A DNA stretch of 63,063 nt, from assembly GCA_011959285.1 (NCBI GenBank), contig BLLW01000015.1, positions 1 through 63,063 of the forward strand, in the 5' to 3' direction. Source of the DNA: Lachnospiraceae bacterium (GTDB taxonomy: Bacteria > Bacillota > Clostridia > Lachnospirales > Lachnospiraceae). A program made the position numbers and the translations under genes. Under the pieces are notes generated by a model, which made no database searches, had not been told where the DNA came from, and saw only the letters and a list, made by a program, of their open reading frames with translations. Below, one piece after another: positions 46,590-55,035 of this stretch (the first letter of the stretch is position 1; the number at the start of each line of letters is the position of its first letter).

Positions 46590-47242
46590 ATTTGATACGC
46601 TTTCTCCCCTGTTTTCTCAAAACGGAAAACAGTGATATTTGCTTTTGTCAAAAGTTCTTTTATCTCCGGTGCTGCTTTTTCAAATTCAGCAGCCTGTTTC
46701 GTTCCCTCAAAAAATGCGATTGCCTTTACGTATTTTCCTGTCGGATATCCAATCGTATAAGTCATAATTTCCGCAATCATCCGAAGCAGTGTTTCCGTAT
46801 TTCCTTTATAAGGTTTCAGTTCCGTGGCATATTGTGTTTTCCCATCGCTGATAATTAAGTCAATTTCACCAATCCCTTTTCCGTAGAAATGTGCAGGAAC
46901 CTCATAATCTGTTATCCGGTAATTGCCAGTAATATCAAATCTGTCCGCAAAACCACATTCCCTGCATACATTCGGATTATGGTATTTTCCATTTCTGTAA
47001 TACAGGCATTTGCAGAACCGTTTTTCTGTGAACCGATTCCCTTTCAGTCCGTCACAGCGGTTATGCCCTCCCTCCTGATAAGTTCCATGTGAAGAATATA
47101 ATTCCGGATTTTCACAGCCAATAAGAATCTTTTTCAGAGCATCCCCTCCCATGTCGATGGCAATCAGCAATTCCTTTGCCAAAACAGTATATTCTTTTTT
47201 GGTTATCTTGTCTTTAAACAGTATTCGTTCTTCACTTGCCAT
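46577..47242 (-). CDS. PD-(D/E)XK nuclease-like protein (third gene of the candidate system)
   Basis: 221 residues, not matched to a named family. The stretch 'GKGIGEIDLIISDGKTQYATELKPYKGNTETLLRMIAEIMTY' has the E...D...E-x-K spacing and following helix of PD-(D/E)XK nucleases (E and D in GEIDLI, E-L-K in the next strand). The N-terminal half has Cys/His ('HNRCDGLKGN', 'CKCLYYRNGKYHNPNVCRECGF') that may bind zinc. AGGAG is 9 bases before ATG 47242. One base separates it from the gene before and it overlaps the gene after by 13 bases, so it is co-translated with both. Confidence 0.72.
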   Translation of the reverse strand: MASEERILFKDKITKKEYTVLAKELLIAIDMGGDALKKILIGCENPELYSSHGTYQEGGHNRCDGLKGNRFTEKRFCKCLYYRNGKYHNPNVCRECGFADRFDITGNYRITDYEVPAHFYGKGIGEIDLIISDGKTQYATELKPYKGNTETLLRMIAEIMTYTIGYPTGKYVKAIAFFEGTKQAAEFEKAAPEIKELLTKANITVFRFEKTGEKAYQICRL

Positions 47243-47243
47243 A

Positions 47244-47858
47244 TCAGTTTTCTCCTTTTTCTTTTTGGTACAGCAGCGCCTGCTGAAAGATGTTTGTTAC
47301 TGCATAATAATTGAGCAGGGCAGGATAATAATTTGCAGGATGATAGTAGTCAATCAGCCTTAACTGTTTTTTGATTTCTTCTTTGTCCGCAAGTGCATAT
47401 GCTTCTATTTCCCCATAGTCTGACGATGATTTCCCACCGCTCTTTTTCAGGTTTACTACTGCGATATGGTTGAACAGTTCTGTATGATGTTCGTAAATGC
47501 CAGGTGAATATTTTGCAATCCCGCTTTCGGTTGTATTTTGGATTCCGTAAGCCCATTCAATTACCCGTTTCCAGACAGAGGATGAGGGCTTTGCACGCAG
47601 TAACCATTCTGTCAGACTCCAATCCGCATCTTCCCCATAAGCCTCTTTTAATAGATACAAGATTTTCCTGCCAGTCTGATGATTCCAGACAGCTTCATTT
47701 ACGATCCCATCACTGATAAATACATTCTTATGATTAATTGAAACTGTCTTTTCCTGTTTTTTATCAACATAACTTCTTGTGACAGGCTCTTTTGTTTTCC
47801 ATAGCTCCAACAGTTCTCTCTCTGTTTTACAAACGGCGATGTTATCATAGTATCCCAT
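47244..47858 (-). CDS. Uracil-DNA-glycosylase-like uncharacterised protein (second gene of the candidate system)
   Basis: About 204 residues from ATG 47858, chosen because GGAGG lies 8 bases upstream. 'RKILYLLKEAYGEDADWSLTEWLL...SSVWKRVIEWAYGIQNT' and 'FNHIAVVNLKKSGGKSSSDYGEIEAYALADKEEIKKQLRLID' recall a family with a glycosylase-like fold, ending with an H-P motif 'YYHPANYYPALLNYYAV'. In relatives as I remember them, a 'P-D-I-I-V-C-G-x' strand and some 40-50 residues precede that end. Here 'LRLID' joins directly to 'YYHPAN', so an in-frame deletion is possible. Function unknown. Confidence 0.6.
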   Translation of the reverse strand: MGYYDNIAVCKTERELLELWKTKEPVTRSYVDKKQEKTVSINHKNVFISDGIVNEAVWNHQTGRKILYLLKEAYGEDADWSLTEWLLRAKPSSSVWKRVIEWAYGIQNTTESGIAKYSPGIYEHHTELFNHIAVVNLKKSGGKSSSDYGEIEAYALADKEEIKKQLRLIDYYHPANYYPALLNYYAVTNIFQQALLYQKEKGEN

Positions 47859-47880
47859 AAAAATTTCCTCCATTTTCTTA

Positions 47881-48465
47881 CTAATCACCCCAAAGGACAG
47901 ATTTCCCTTCCGTTAATTTCCATCCCCTCAAAGTTCTGTCATATTCAATCCATTCTCCCGCAACTCTTAATGTTTCAATATACCTTTGGACGGAACGCTT
48001 TGATATTTCCAGTCGTTTTGCAAGCTGTTCCGTTGTAGTACCCGGGTATAGGCGAATCTGGCTTAAAATCATAATGGCGTTCGCTAATGTGGCGCTGAAA
48101 GTCTCGTTTTTCCTGCTATTGCGGTAAGCTGACAAAAGGACATATTTCAGTTCTGATTGCAGCTTATCAAAACTTGAAAAAACTTTTATCCTGCCTTTTA
48201 ATTGTTTGGGAATCTCTGCATGTCCAACCAAAACAACTGTTTCCGAAGCCGGACCAACTTCAAGATAAAATTCCCACAACATTTCTAAATCATCAGCAGA
48301 TACCATCATAGTGTTAATAAATATTGCGTATGAATTGCAGGCAATGATGTCTGTAAAGCATTCTGTAGAAGTCAAATAGCTTTTTTTAGTTGGTAACAGC
48401 TTTCTTATGCATCCTTCTTCAAACTGCGTGAAACCGTATGAAAAAACATTATCCGTATGAATCAT
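47881..48465 (-). CDS. Receiver-like N-terminus plus HTH regulator (first gene of the candidate system)
   Basis: 194 residues. The first 120 residues resemble a degenerate receiver or Rossmann-like domain ('AIFINTMMVSADDLEMLWEFYLEVGPASETVVLVGHAEIPKQLKGRIKVFSSFDKLQSEL') without the phospho-acceptor set. The C-terminus is a winged HTH of the HTH_11/DeoR type ('ANAIMILSQIRLYPGTTTEQLAKRLEISKRSVQRYIETLRVAGEWIEYDRTLRGWKL'). GGAGG precedes ATG 48465. It heads the four-gene operon and probably controls it. Confidence 0.75.
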   Translation of the reverse strand: MIHTDNVFSYGFTQFEEGCIRKLLPTKKSYLTSTECFTDIIACNSYAIFINTMMVSADDLEMLWEFYLEVGPASETVVLVGHAEIPKQLKGRIKVFSSFDKLQSELKYVLLSAYRNSRKNETFSATLANAIMILSQIRLYPGTTTEQLAKRLEISKRSVQRYIETLRVAGEWIEYDRTLRGWKLTEGKSVLWGD

Positions 48466-48661
48466 CTTTCCACCTCCGCTGACACAATTTTAACACACCA
48501 CCACGCCAACAGTCTTGTATATTTGCCTAAAAAATCAATCTCCTGCTTTATCCTTTATTATACTGATATTAGTTTCTTTTTCAACAGTTGAAAGAAAGCT
48601 GTGAGATTAAAATATCTTTCGGCAAGCTTCAAGAGAAAATAGGATAGTTATGAGTAAAATC

Positions 48662-48695
48662 AGGACTGATTCTCATTGATATTAGAATCAGCCCT
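48662..48695 (-). terminator. Hairpin terminator after the DUF6061 gene
   Basis: AGGACTGATTCT (48662-48673) and AGAATCAGCCCT (48684-48695) pair with one mismatch. On the minus strand GATTTTACTC follows. It lies between the DUF6061 gene and the four-gene operon, so the operon has its own promoter. Confidence 0.6.
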
Positions 48696-48711
48696 GATTT
48701 ATTGAAAATTG

Positions 48712-48951
48712 TTACCACAATTCCAATGAATCCTCTGCATCCACCCACATCTGCATATTTCCTTCAAGATGCAATTTTGCATATTCAAGCGGTTCGTCTA
48801 TTGCCAGAGCATTTAGGGCACATTCAGAACATGGTGTAGTTTTTAACCCTTCTTCTGCTTTGTTGCAGTCTATCCGTAAAAAGTAGCCCGCATGGGTGTA
48901 TACGTCAATGCTGTTATGGTGGATATTGTATGTTGCGTAAATCATATTCAT
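48712..48951 (-). CDS. DUF6061-like small protein
   Basis: 79 residues ('MNMIYATYNIHHNSIDVYTH', 'AGYFLRIDCNKAEEGLKTTP', '..LALNALAIDEPLEYAKLHLEGNMQMWVDA'), which fits DUF6061 proteins as I recall them. These are common cargo of Firmicute conjugative elements and have unknown function. GAGGA lies 10 bases before ATG 48951. Its presence supports that 42.85-49.1 kb is element DNA. Confidence 0.65.
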   Translation of the reverse strand: MNMIYATYNIHHNSIDVYTHAGYFLRIDCNKAEEGLKTTPCSECALNALAIDEPLEYAKLHLEGNMQMWVDAEDSLELW

Positions 48952-49047
48952 TTTTTATCTGTCCTCTTTTCATTGATTTTTTGAAAGCATTTCAATCAGT
49001 TTACCAATTCCCGTATATTATGTGTTATAATGTTTTATGTGATTTTG

Positions 49048-49124
49048 TTTCCCTTATTTTTTCCCTTATCAGGGTTCGTAATGCCCTATGGGAAGATATA
49101 ACACAAGGGACACTTTAAGGGAAA
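49048..49124. repeat. Right end of a presumed integrative element: TTTCCCTT motifs
   Basis: TTTCCCTTATTTTT (49048-49061) repeats the left-end sequence. TTTCCCTTAT (49060-49069) overlaps it, and inverted forms ACAAGGGACA (49103-49112) and TTAAGGGAAA (49115-49124) follow. Confidence 0.5.
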
Positions 49125-49242
49125 GCTCATCTGCGATAAACTTAGTGTTTTTAAGGGTTAGTGAGGATTTTAATAATAAAATATAACAGCTAATATTACC
49201 CTTAAAAAACATCAAATCGCAATCGAAATTTGAGGTGACGAT

Positions 49243-49935
49243 ATGAAAAAATTAGGTTTAGTAGGTGGAATGGGAGTGGAATCAACAATTCCTTATTACC
49301 ATGATATTGTTTATGGGGTACAAAATAAAATTGGAAAGAAATTCTTTCCGAATATAACTATTGAAAGTGTAAATGTATTTGATGTTTTGGGGTTATGCAG
49401 CGAGCAAAAATATGACGAATTAACAGACTATTTAATGCAAGCGATTAAGAATCTTACAACAAGTGGAGCTGATTTTATAGCATTATCGGCAAATACGCCA
49501 CATATTGTATTTGACAGATTGCAAAATATATCAACGGTTCCATTAGTTAGTATTGTTGAAGCTACATGCAATGAAGCAATTCGCTTAAATAAGCATAAGC
49601 TGGGGTTGCTTGGAACGATTTTTACTATGACAGAAGATTTTTTTAAGAAGCCATTTTACAACAGCAATATTGAAATCATTACACCAACTGCGGAAGAAAT
49701 GGAATATATAAATTTAAAAATATCTTCCGAATTAGAATTTGGTGTCATAAAAGAAGAAACATTGCAGGGCTTTAAAAAAATAATAAAACGTATGCAGCAG
49801 GAAGATAGTATTGAAGCTGTAATATTAGGCTGTACAGAACTGCCTCTTTTACTTAATGACGAAGTAAGTCCTATTCCATGCTTAGACACCATGAAAATAC
49901 ATATACAGCTTTTAATTGATTTGATTGTTGAATAA
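49243..49935 (+). CDS. Aspartate/glutamate racemase-family protein
   Basis: 230 residues. 'KLGLVGGMGVESTIPYYHDIV' opens the fold. The second catalytic Cys is in 'AVILGCTELPLLL' near residue 198. The first site reads 'ALSANTPHIVFD', with Ala where the racemase Cys normally sits (C-N-T-x-H). Without the Cys pair, ordinary two-base racemisation is unlikely; a one-base or other activity is possible. GAGGTGACG precedes ATG 49243. It lies just outside the element's right end. Confidence 0.85.
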   Translation: MKKLGLVGGMGVESTIPYYHDIVYGVQNKIGKKFFPNITIESVNVFDVLGLCSEQKYDELTDYLMQAIKNLTTSGADFIALSANTPHIVFDRLQNISTVPLVSIVEATCNEAIRLNKHKLGLLGTIFTMTEDFFKKPFYNSNIEIITPTAEEMEYINLKISSELEFGVIKEETLQGFKKIIKRMQQEDSIEAVILGCTELPLLLNDEVSPIPCLDTMKIHIQLLIDLIVE

Positions 49936-49998
49936 GACAAATTTCCATTTGTCGAGAAGCAAGAATAAAGAGAAATCGGAATTTGGGAGAAAAGTATC

Positions 49999-50864
49999 GT
50001 GAAAAAGGGATTGAATTTTAGAACAATAGAAAGTCAAAAGGAATATTTTGTTGCATATGAAAAAGCTTTGAAACTTGTGTCCGTACCATTTAATGAAAAA
50101 TATATCACTACTTCATTTGGAGACAGCTATGTGCTTTGCGCAGGAAACGAGAAAAATCCGCCGCTAGTATTACTTCATGCAGCAAGCTGTGGTCCCCTAT
50201 CTGGTATAAAAATATATTGTTTTGGAGCAACTATTTTTGTGTTTATGCGATTGATTTGATAGGAGAATCCTCTAAAAGTATTCTCACAAAGAAAATGAAA
50301 ACACCACAGGATAATGCTATGTGGCTTGATGAAACTTTAGTCGGATTAGAATTGGATAAAGTATTTCTTTGCGGGCTTTCGATAGGTGGTTGGAACGCTG
50401 CAAATTATACCGGTTTTTATCCGAAGAAAGTAATAAAGCTAATTTTACTTAGTCCAGTTCAAACTCTTGCTAAAATGTATTTTTCATTTTTCTTTAAGAT
50501 AATGAAGATGGGATTTAGACCAACAAGAGAAAATGTTGAAAATTATATTGGGTGGGGAAGCGAAAAGGAGGAGTCGTTACCAAATAGTATTATCAAACTC
50601 TTTACAATTTCAGTTATGAACATGAATTCAAATGCCAGTTTTCCCAAATGGTTAAAAAAAGAGCATTTGCTGAATGTAACAATGCCTGTTCTTTTATTGT
50701 TAGGAGAAAATGAGTTTGCGTTTTCAATAAAAAGAGCGACAAAGCGTGCAAAATCCGTATTCCGTAATTTGGAATTACACATTGTAGAAGAAGCGTCCCA
50801 TTTACTTTGTGTGAGTAAGCCAGATAAGATTAACCATAAAGTATTAGAATTTTTGATGAAATAA
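49999..50864 (+). pseudogene. Alpha/beta hydrolase, frameshifted
   Basis: The N-terminus reads from GTG 49999 ('KKGLNFRTIESQKEYFVAYEKAL', 'NEKNPPLVLLHAASCG'). It leaves frame near 50193-50200, where one base appears to be missing. The remainder ('SPIWYKNILFWSNYFCVYAIDLIGESSKS', nucleophile elbow 'VFLCGLSIGGWNAANY', C-terminal His in 'IVEEASHLLCVSKPDKI') continues in another frame to 50864. All catalytic parts exist, so correction of one base would restore a protein of about 288 residues. Sequencing error or recent inactivation. Confidence 0.82.
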
Positions 50865-50956
50865 TTAACAATTCAGAAAATTCCCATTTATCGGGAAGAA
50901 AATAGAAGGGATATATTAAATGTCTGGAAGAAAGGAAAGTCAGGGAATTAAAGATT

Positions 50957-51409
50957 TTGCAGGCGCTTGACATTGATTATTATACAGTGAGTCAGGATAT
51001 GCAGGCTACAGAATTTTCAGAATTATTTGCCTCTGTAGGCTGGAGCTGCCCTACGCAAGAGCAGATGAACTTTGCCATCAGGAACAGCACAAAATCCTTT
51101 ATTGTACGCCATAAAGATAGGGCAGTGGCAACAATAAACTGGCTTGGTGATTATGGTATGCACTGGTTTATGAAGGAATTTATTGTAAGCAGGGAATTTC
51201 AAGGACAGATGATAGGAACTTTTCTCTATCGCTTTTCGGAGAATTTTATTAAAAGCACTTTGAAGGAAAACTGGAAGGTCTGCATAGACCTGAGAGCTTC
51301 CAAAGGGCAGGAGGGTTTTTACCGTAGTCTTGGCTTTCAAATAATGTCTGAAAATGAAACGGGCAGTGGGATGGAAAAGATGATAGGGGGGAATGATAGA
51401 TGGAGTTAA
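50957..51409 (+). CDS. GNAT-family acetyltransferase, start uncertain
   Basis: About 150 residues. 'RAVATINWLGDYGMHWFMKEFIVSREFQGQMIGTFLYRFSENFIK...GQEGFYRSLGFQIM' fits GNAT, with Q-G-Q-M-I-G as the CoA motif. The frame opens at TTG 50957 without a ribosome site. An ATG at 50920 with upstream sequence GAAGGG lies in another frame, so a 1-base indel near 50940 may have displaced the true N-terminus. Its stop overlaps the next gene by 10 bases. Confidence 0.65.
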   Translation: MQALDIDYYTVSQDMQATEFSELFASVGWSCPTQEQMNFAIRNSTKSFIVRHKDRAVATINWLGDYGMHWFMKEFIVSREFQGQMIGTFLYRFSENFIKSTLKENWKVCIDLRASKGQEGFYRSLGFQIMSENETGSGMEKMIGGNDRWS

Positions 51410-51759
51410 TTATGCAGCCTACTTTTTCAACGTGTGGACAGGCGTGTATTGCCATGATTGCAGGGAAAAGCGTTGAGGAAGTAATAAGGGATATGAAAAC
51501 AGATGGAGCTACAAGTATCGGTCAACTGATAGAAATACTTGATTTTTATGGCATCGGACACGCTGAAAGAAACAAACGGATTTCCAAGAAGAATCCTGTT
51601 CCCTACAAGTATTCGATTCTGACGGTTCATACAGATGCGGGGTATACGCATTGGACGCTGTTTTATGACAATAAGTATTATGATCCGGAGTTTGGATTAA
51701 TTGAGGGCGAATATACACATGGGAAAATCACATCATTTTTAGAAATATATACCAAGTAG
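51400..51759 (+). CDS. C39-like peptidase-fold protein
   Basis: 119 residues. The Cys site is in 'MQPTFSTCGQACIAMIAGKSVEEVIRDM' and the His site in 'DAGYTHWTLFYDNKYYDPEFG', with the Asp of the catalytic triad in 'YYDP'. This is the papain-like C39 layout of peptidases that cut double-glycine leader peptides, but without any ABC transporter part. GGGGGGAA precedes ATG 51400. It could be a small intracellular protease or a non-enzymatic relative. Confidence 0.78.
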   Translation: MELIMQPTFSTCGQACIAMIAGKSVEEVIRDMKTDGATSIGQLIEILDFYGIGHAERNKRISKKNPVPYKYSILTVHTDAGYTHWTLFYDNKYYDPEFGLIEGEYTHGKITSFLEIYTK

Positions 51760-51789
51760 AAAATTCAAATTTAGAAAATGAGAATTATT

Positions 51790-52257
51790 GAATAAATAAA
51801 GGAGCCTGTTTTGAATTTGAGGAACACAAAAAATACATATGGATATTCCTGCTGTGCTGTCTGCCGCTTTCCAATATACTGTGGTATGCCGCATATTCAT
51901 CGGGGGACGAGTCCGTGGCGGCTTCACTTGTCATTCTGACCTCGTTTCTTCCGTCACTGACAGCGCTTATTCTATGTAAGATAAGCAGGGAAGGATGTGA
52001 CAATCTTATGATTCTCTCCAATATCAGAAAGGCTTGGAAAGCCTACCTCTTTGCAGTAATCGGTGCGCTGGTCATGAATTACTTAAACGAGCTGCTCATG
52101 TATCTTATGTTCAGGGGAGAGATATCTTTTCATGCAGGAGCATTTACCCTGCGTGGATTGGGAGAGATTTTTGGTCTATCTGACAAAAAGGAGCACATCG
52201 CTGTTTCCTGCGGCAGTGGTTCATTCTGTAACAAACCTGCTCCCTGCATTGGTGGAT
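51790..52257 (+). pseudogene. CPBP-like membrane protease, broken and internally deleted
   Basis: An N-terminal membrane part is recognisable ('KKYIWIFLLCCLPLSNILWY', 'VAASLVILTSFLPSLTALILCKISREG', 'AYLFAVIGALVMNYLNELLMYLMF') up to 'LGEIF' near 52173. In a different frame the last helix with an H-x-x-x-N motif follows ('LFPAAVVHSVTNLLPALVDSD'). The catalytic E-E-x-x-x-R block that should lie between is missing. The start is also unclear. It is a relic beside the HD-GYP gene. Confidence 0.65.
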
Positions 52258-52261
52258 TCAG

Positions 52262-53338
52262 ATGCTGCCGTTTTTGGGCATTATCAACGGGCTTCTTGTT
52301 CCGACACTGATCATGCCTCCGTATTTCTTTGCGCTGTCGGCACAGGAAACCGTAGTTTATCAGTTTATCCTATATGGGGTATTATTCATGCTGCTTCTTT
52401 TATTCTATATGAAAGGGAAAAGCTGGCGTAGTTGGTTTCATGAGAGTATGCAGCACAGGAGTCTGCGGAGATCGGAAAAGTATCTGCTTTGGATCGTCGG
52501 AATCCTGATGCTGCTCTTTTCTAACCATACGGCAATGCAGATTACGGTGGACAGCGGTAATGTACAGGCAGCAGACAGTATATACGGACGAGGGCTGGCT
52601 CCTTTTATCGGGATTACCAGTGTTTCTGCCTTTGTTATGACGATTACGATTATCGTGCTGATTATGCAGGGCAATAAGCGTTCTTTTTACCATGAAAAGG
52701 TTTCCCGTATGCAGTCGGGCATGATTACGTTCATGGCGGAGGTGGTGGAGAACAGGGACGATAATACGGGCGGACATATCAGACGTACAGCGGCATATGT
52801 GGAGTGCATTGCGAAGGAGCTGAAAAGGCAGGGAAGATACAGTAATATTCTTACGGACAGATATCTGAGCGATATGGTGGTTGCAGCGCCGCTTCATGAC
52901 ATTGGGAAAATACATATACCAGATGCAGTCCTGAACAAACCGGGAAAGCTGACGGAAGAAGAATTTGAGATAATGAAAACGCACACCACGGCAGGGGAGG
53001 AACTGCTTACTCACGCAAAGAAGGAACTTGGAGAATCGGGGTATCTGAATACGGCGGTGGAAATGGCGGCGTATCATCATGAGTGGTGGAACGGAAAAGG
53101 TTATCCTTATGGCATCAGCGGGGAAGAAATACCGCTCTGCGCAAGGATTATGGCGGTGGCGGACGTATTTGACGCACTGACTTCCAAACGATGTTATAAA
53201 AGCGCCATGCCGCTTGAAAAAGCGTATGCGATCATCAGGGAGGAATCCGGCACGCACTTTGATCCGGCAGTTGTAGAAGCGTTTTTTGCTGTAATAGCAG
53301 ACATGGATGAACGGGAAGAACTAAATAAAAGGATTTAA
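52262..53338 (+). CDS. Membrane HD-GYP phosphodiesterase
   Basis: 358 residues. There are four hydrophobic helices in the first 140 residues ('FLGIINGLLVPTLIMPPYFFAL', 'VVYQFILYGVLFMLLLLFYM', 'YLLWIVGILMLLFS', 'FIGITSVSAFVMTITIIVLIM'), then HD-GYP. Here 'DDNTGGHIRRTAAYVE', 'APLHDIGKIHIPDAVLNKPGKL' (HD) and 'AYHHEWWNGKGYPYGISGEEIPLCARIMAVADVFDALTS' (GYP) are complete. It should hydrolyse cyclic di-GMP. The N-terminus may be shortened, because it follows at once on a broken membrane gene in another frame; no sensor domain remains. Confidence 0.87.
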   Translation: MLPFLGIINGLLVPTLIMPPYFFALSAQETVVYQFILYGVLFMLLLLFYMKGKSWRSWFHESMQHRSLRRSEKYLLWIVGILMLLFSNHTAMQITVDSGNVQAADSIYGRGLAPFIGITSVSAFVMTITIIVLIMQGNKRSFYHEKVSRMQSGMITFMAEVVENRDDNTGGHIRRTAAYVECIAKELKRQGRYSNILTDRYLSDMVVAAPLHDIGKIHIPDAVLNKPGKLTEEEFEIMKTHTTAGEELLTHAKKELGESGYLNTAVEMAAYHHEWWNGKGYPYGISGEEIPLCARIMAVADVFDALTSKRCYKSAMPLEKAYAIIREESGTHFDPAVVEAFFAVIADMDEREELNKRI

Positions 53339-53419
53339 ATAGGTTTTATTTCATCAAAGAGCCAGACGCGGAAGAGAGGAATTGCAGCCGAAGAACATGA
53401 AAATAAGGGAATATTCATA

Positions 53420-53695
53420 GAAAGCCTTATCTATGTTTGGCAGTGGAGGATGAAGGGGGGAGTTTGCTGCCCATTGTACCTGTTGGTATGATGAAAGGAC
53501 ATCCTATGCTTACGTGGAACCGGTCTGTACCATACCTAAGTACCGCGGCAGAGGGCTTGCTTGGGCTGTTGTGGCAACAGCATTGAACCGCTGCAGGAAA
53601 TTGGGGGCAAAAAAAAGCTATGTATTGTCGGACATGGAGTTTTACAAGAAGATGGGATTTGCAATGCATTCCCATTATAGCTTTTACCTAGCGTA
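53420..53695 (+). pseudogene. GNAT acetyltransferase remnant
   Basis: The C-terminal half of a GNAT is clear: 'FAAHCTCWYDERTSYAYVEP' then 'VCTIPKYRGRGLAWAVVATA' and 'SYVLSDMEFYKKMGFAMHSH'. The frame breaks in the run of six G at 53455-53460, and no N-terminal half is found upstream. Confidence 0.65.
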
Positions 53696-53717
53696 GCGGA
53701 TCTGACAAAGCTTGTAT

Positions 53718-54743
53718 TTATAGATTTTCATATATCTTAATAAATGCATTTGTATAGAACAATGGATTTTCTGGTGCAATTCCCGTAGTAAGATAGTTAA
53801 ATAAAAGCTTGATCGGTTTGGAACCTTGCTGAAAAGGTTGTTGACATATCGTAGCAGATATAACTCCTTGACGTATTAATTCTTTGACAGGATTATTCAC
53901 ATCAAAACAAATAATTTTCATGTCTTTTTCACGCTTCAAGTCCAGAACTGCCTGACACCCTGCATGCACGCCGGCAGCAGTGAAACATAAAGCGTTCAGG
54001 TCAGGATATTTTTCAAGAAGCTGGCAGGTAACATGGTAACTTTTAAGTTCATCATCATGATTTTCTACAATTTCAAGGAGCTCTATGTGAGGGTAGCGCT
54101 CCGAAATTGTATTTAAAAAACCGCCGATACGTTCGGTGTGGCAAAATACCATAGAAGAACCAGTGACAATGCCAGCCTTAGCTGATCCGCCTGTAATCAG
54201 CCCCATAAATCCTCCAGCAACACAACCGCTTTCATAATAGTTGCTCCCAACATAAAATAGTCTTTTTGAATTTTGAATATCTGTATTCGTGGTAGCAGTG
54301 GGAATTCCCATTTCAAATAATTCATCAATTTTACGGGCTATTTTGGGGGTATTGCAGGGAGCGATAATCAGACCGTTGATACCGTCTTTTACAAACTCGT
54401 CAATGATATCAATCTGCTCCTGGTCATCAAAGGACGATTGCCTTACAAGAATGCGGCAGCCATATCCTGACAGGTTACGCTGCTGGTAGGTAACACCATC
54501 CATAACATCATTCCAGAAAAGGTTGTTACTATTTGCACCAAGAAGTAAGATTCCGATTGTAATTTTCTTTTTTTGGGCAGCTAATGCCATACCCGCTTTA
54601 TTTGGCTGGTAGTTCAATTCACGTGCAATTTCACGGACACGTTGTTCTGTTTCAGGTTTTACAGCACCGCGGTGGTTGAGAACACGGTCAACAGTTCCCC
54701 TGGATACGCCTGCCAAAGCAGCAATTTCTTTTGATGTAATCAT
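53718..54743 (-). CDS. LacI-family regulator
   Basis: About 341 residues from ATG 54743, chosen because AGGAAG lies 7 bases upstream and the LacI HTH begins here ('MITSKEIAALAGVSRGTVDRVLNHRGAVKPETEQRVREIARELNYQPNKAGMALA'). The effector domain is of the sugar-binding type ('NNLFWNDVMDGVTYQQRNLSGYGCRILVRQSSFDDQEQIDIIDEFVKDGINGLIIAP', 'TTNTDIQNSKRLFYVGSNYYESG'). It is divergent from the RbsABC-like importer and most likely represses it through the paired operators between them. The inducing sugar is unknown. Confidence 0.92.
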   Translation of the reverse strand: MITSKEIAALAGVSRGTVDRVLNHRGAVKPETEQRVREIARELNYQPNKAGMALAAQKKKITIGILLLGANSNNLFWNDVMDGVTYQQRNLSGYGCRILVRQSSFDDQEQIDIIDEFVKDGINGLIIAPCNTPKIARKIDELFEMGIPTATTNTDIQNSKRLFYVGSNYYESGCVAGGFMGLITGGSAKAGIVTGSSMVFCHTERIGGFLNTISERYPHIELLEIVENHDDELKSYHVTCQLLEKYPDLNALCFTAAGVHAGCQAVLDLKREKDMKIICFDVNNPVKELIRQGVISATICQQPFQQGSKPIKLLFNYLTTGIAPENPLFYTNAFIKIYENL

Positions 54744-54904
54744 ATAATACTTCCTACACTTTCTGCATTTATTCCCGCGGGGCAACAAGCCAAGTAGACG
54801 TGCAATAGAGAGGCGAAGCATCTCATAGATATTTGGCGGCTCAATTTGTTTCACGTCCTATATTTATTAAAATAGCATGAAAATGTGTAATAGTCAAACA
54901 GATA

Positions 54905-54918
54905 AGGGCACGTGCACA
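54905..54918. promoter_or_regulatory. LacI-type operator, distal
   Basis: AGGGCACGTGCACA matches the symmetrical sequence TGTGCAC/GTGCACA with two mismatches, one half being perfect. It lies 175 bases from the second copy, a distance that permits looping. The space between holds only AT-rich promoter DNA. Confidence 0.65.
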
Positions 54919-55035
54919 TACAAAAAATATTCATGATAAAAATCGCATACATATTTAAAATAGACATTTTGACCAAAAAATAATTCATTTACTCTCTGCG
55001 CCATGTGAAAAAACACTATAAAAAATATACTTACA

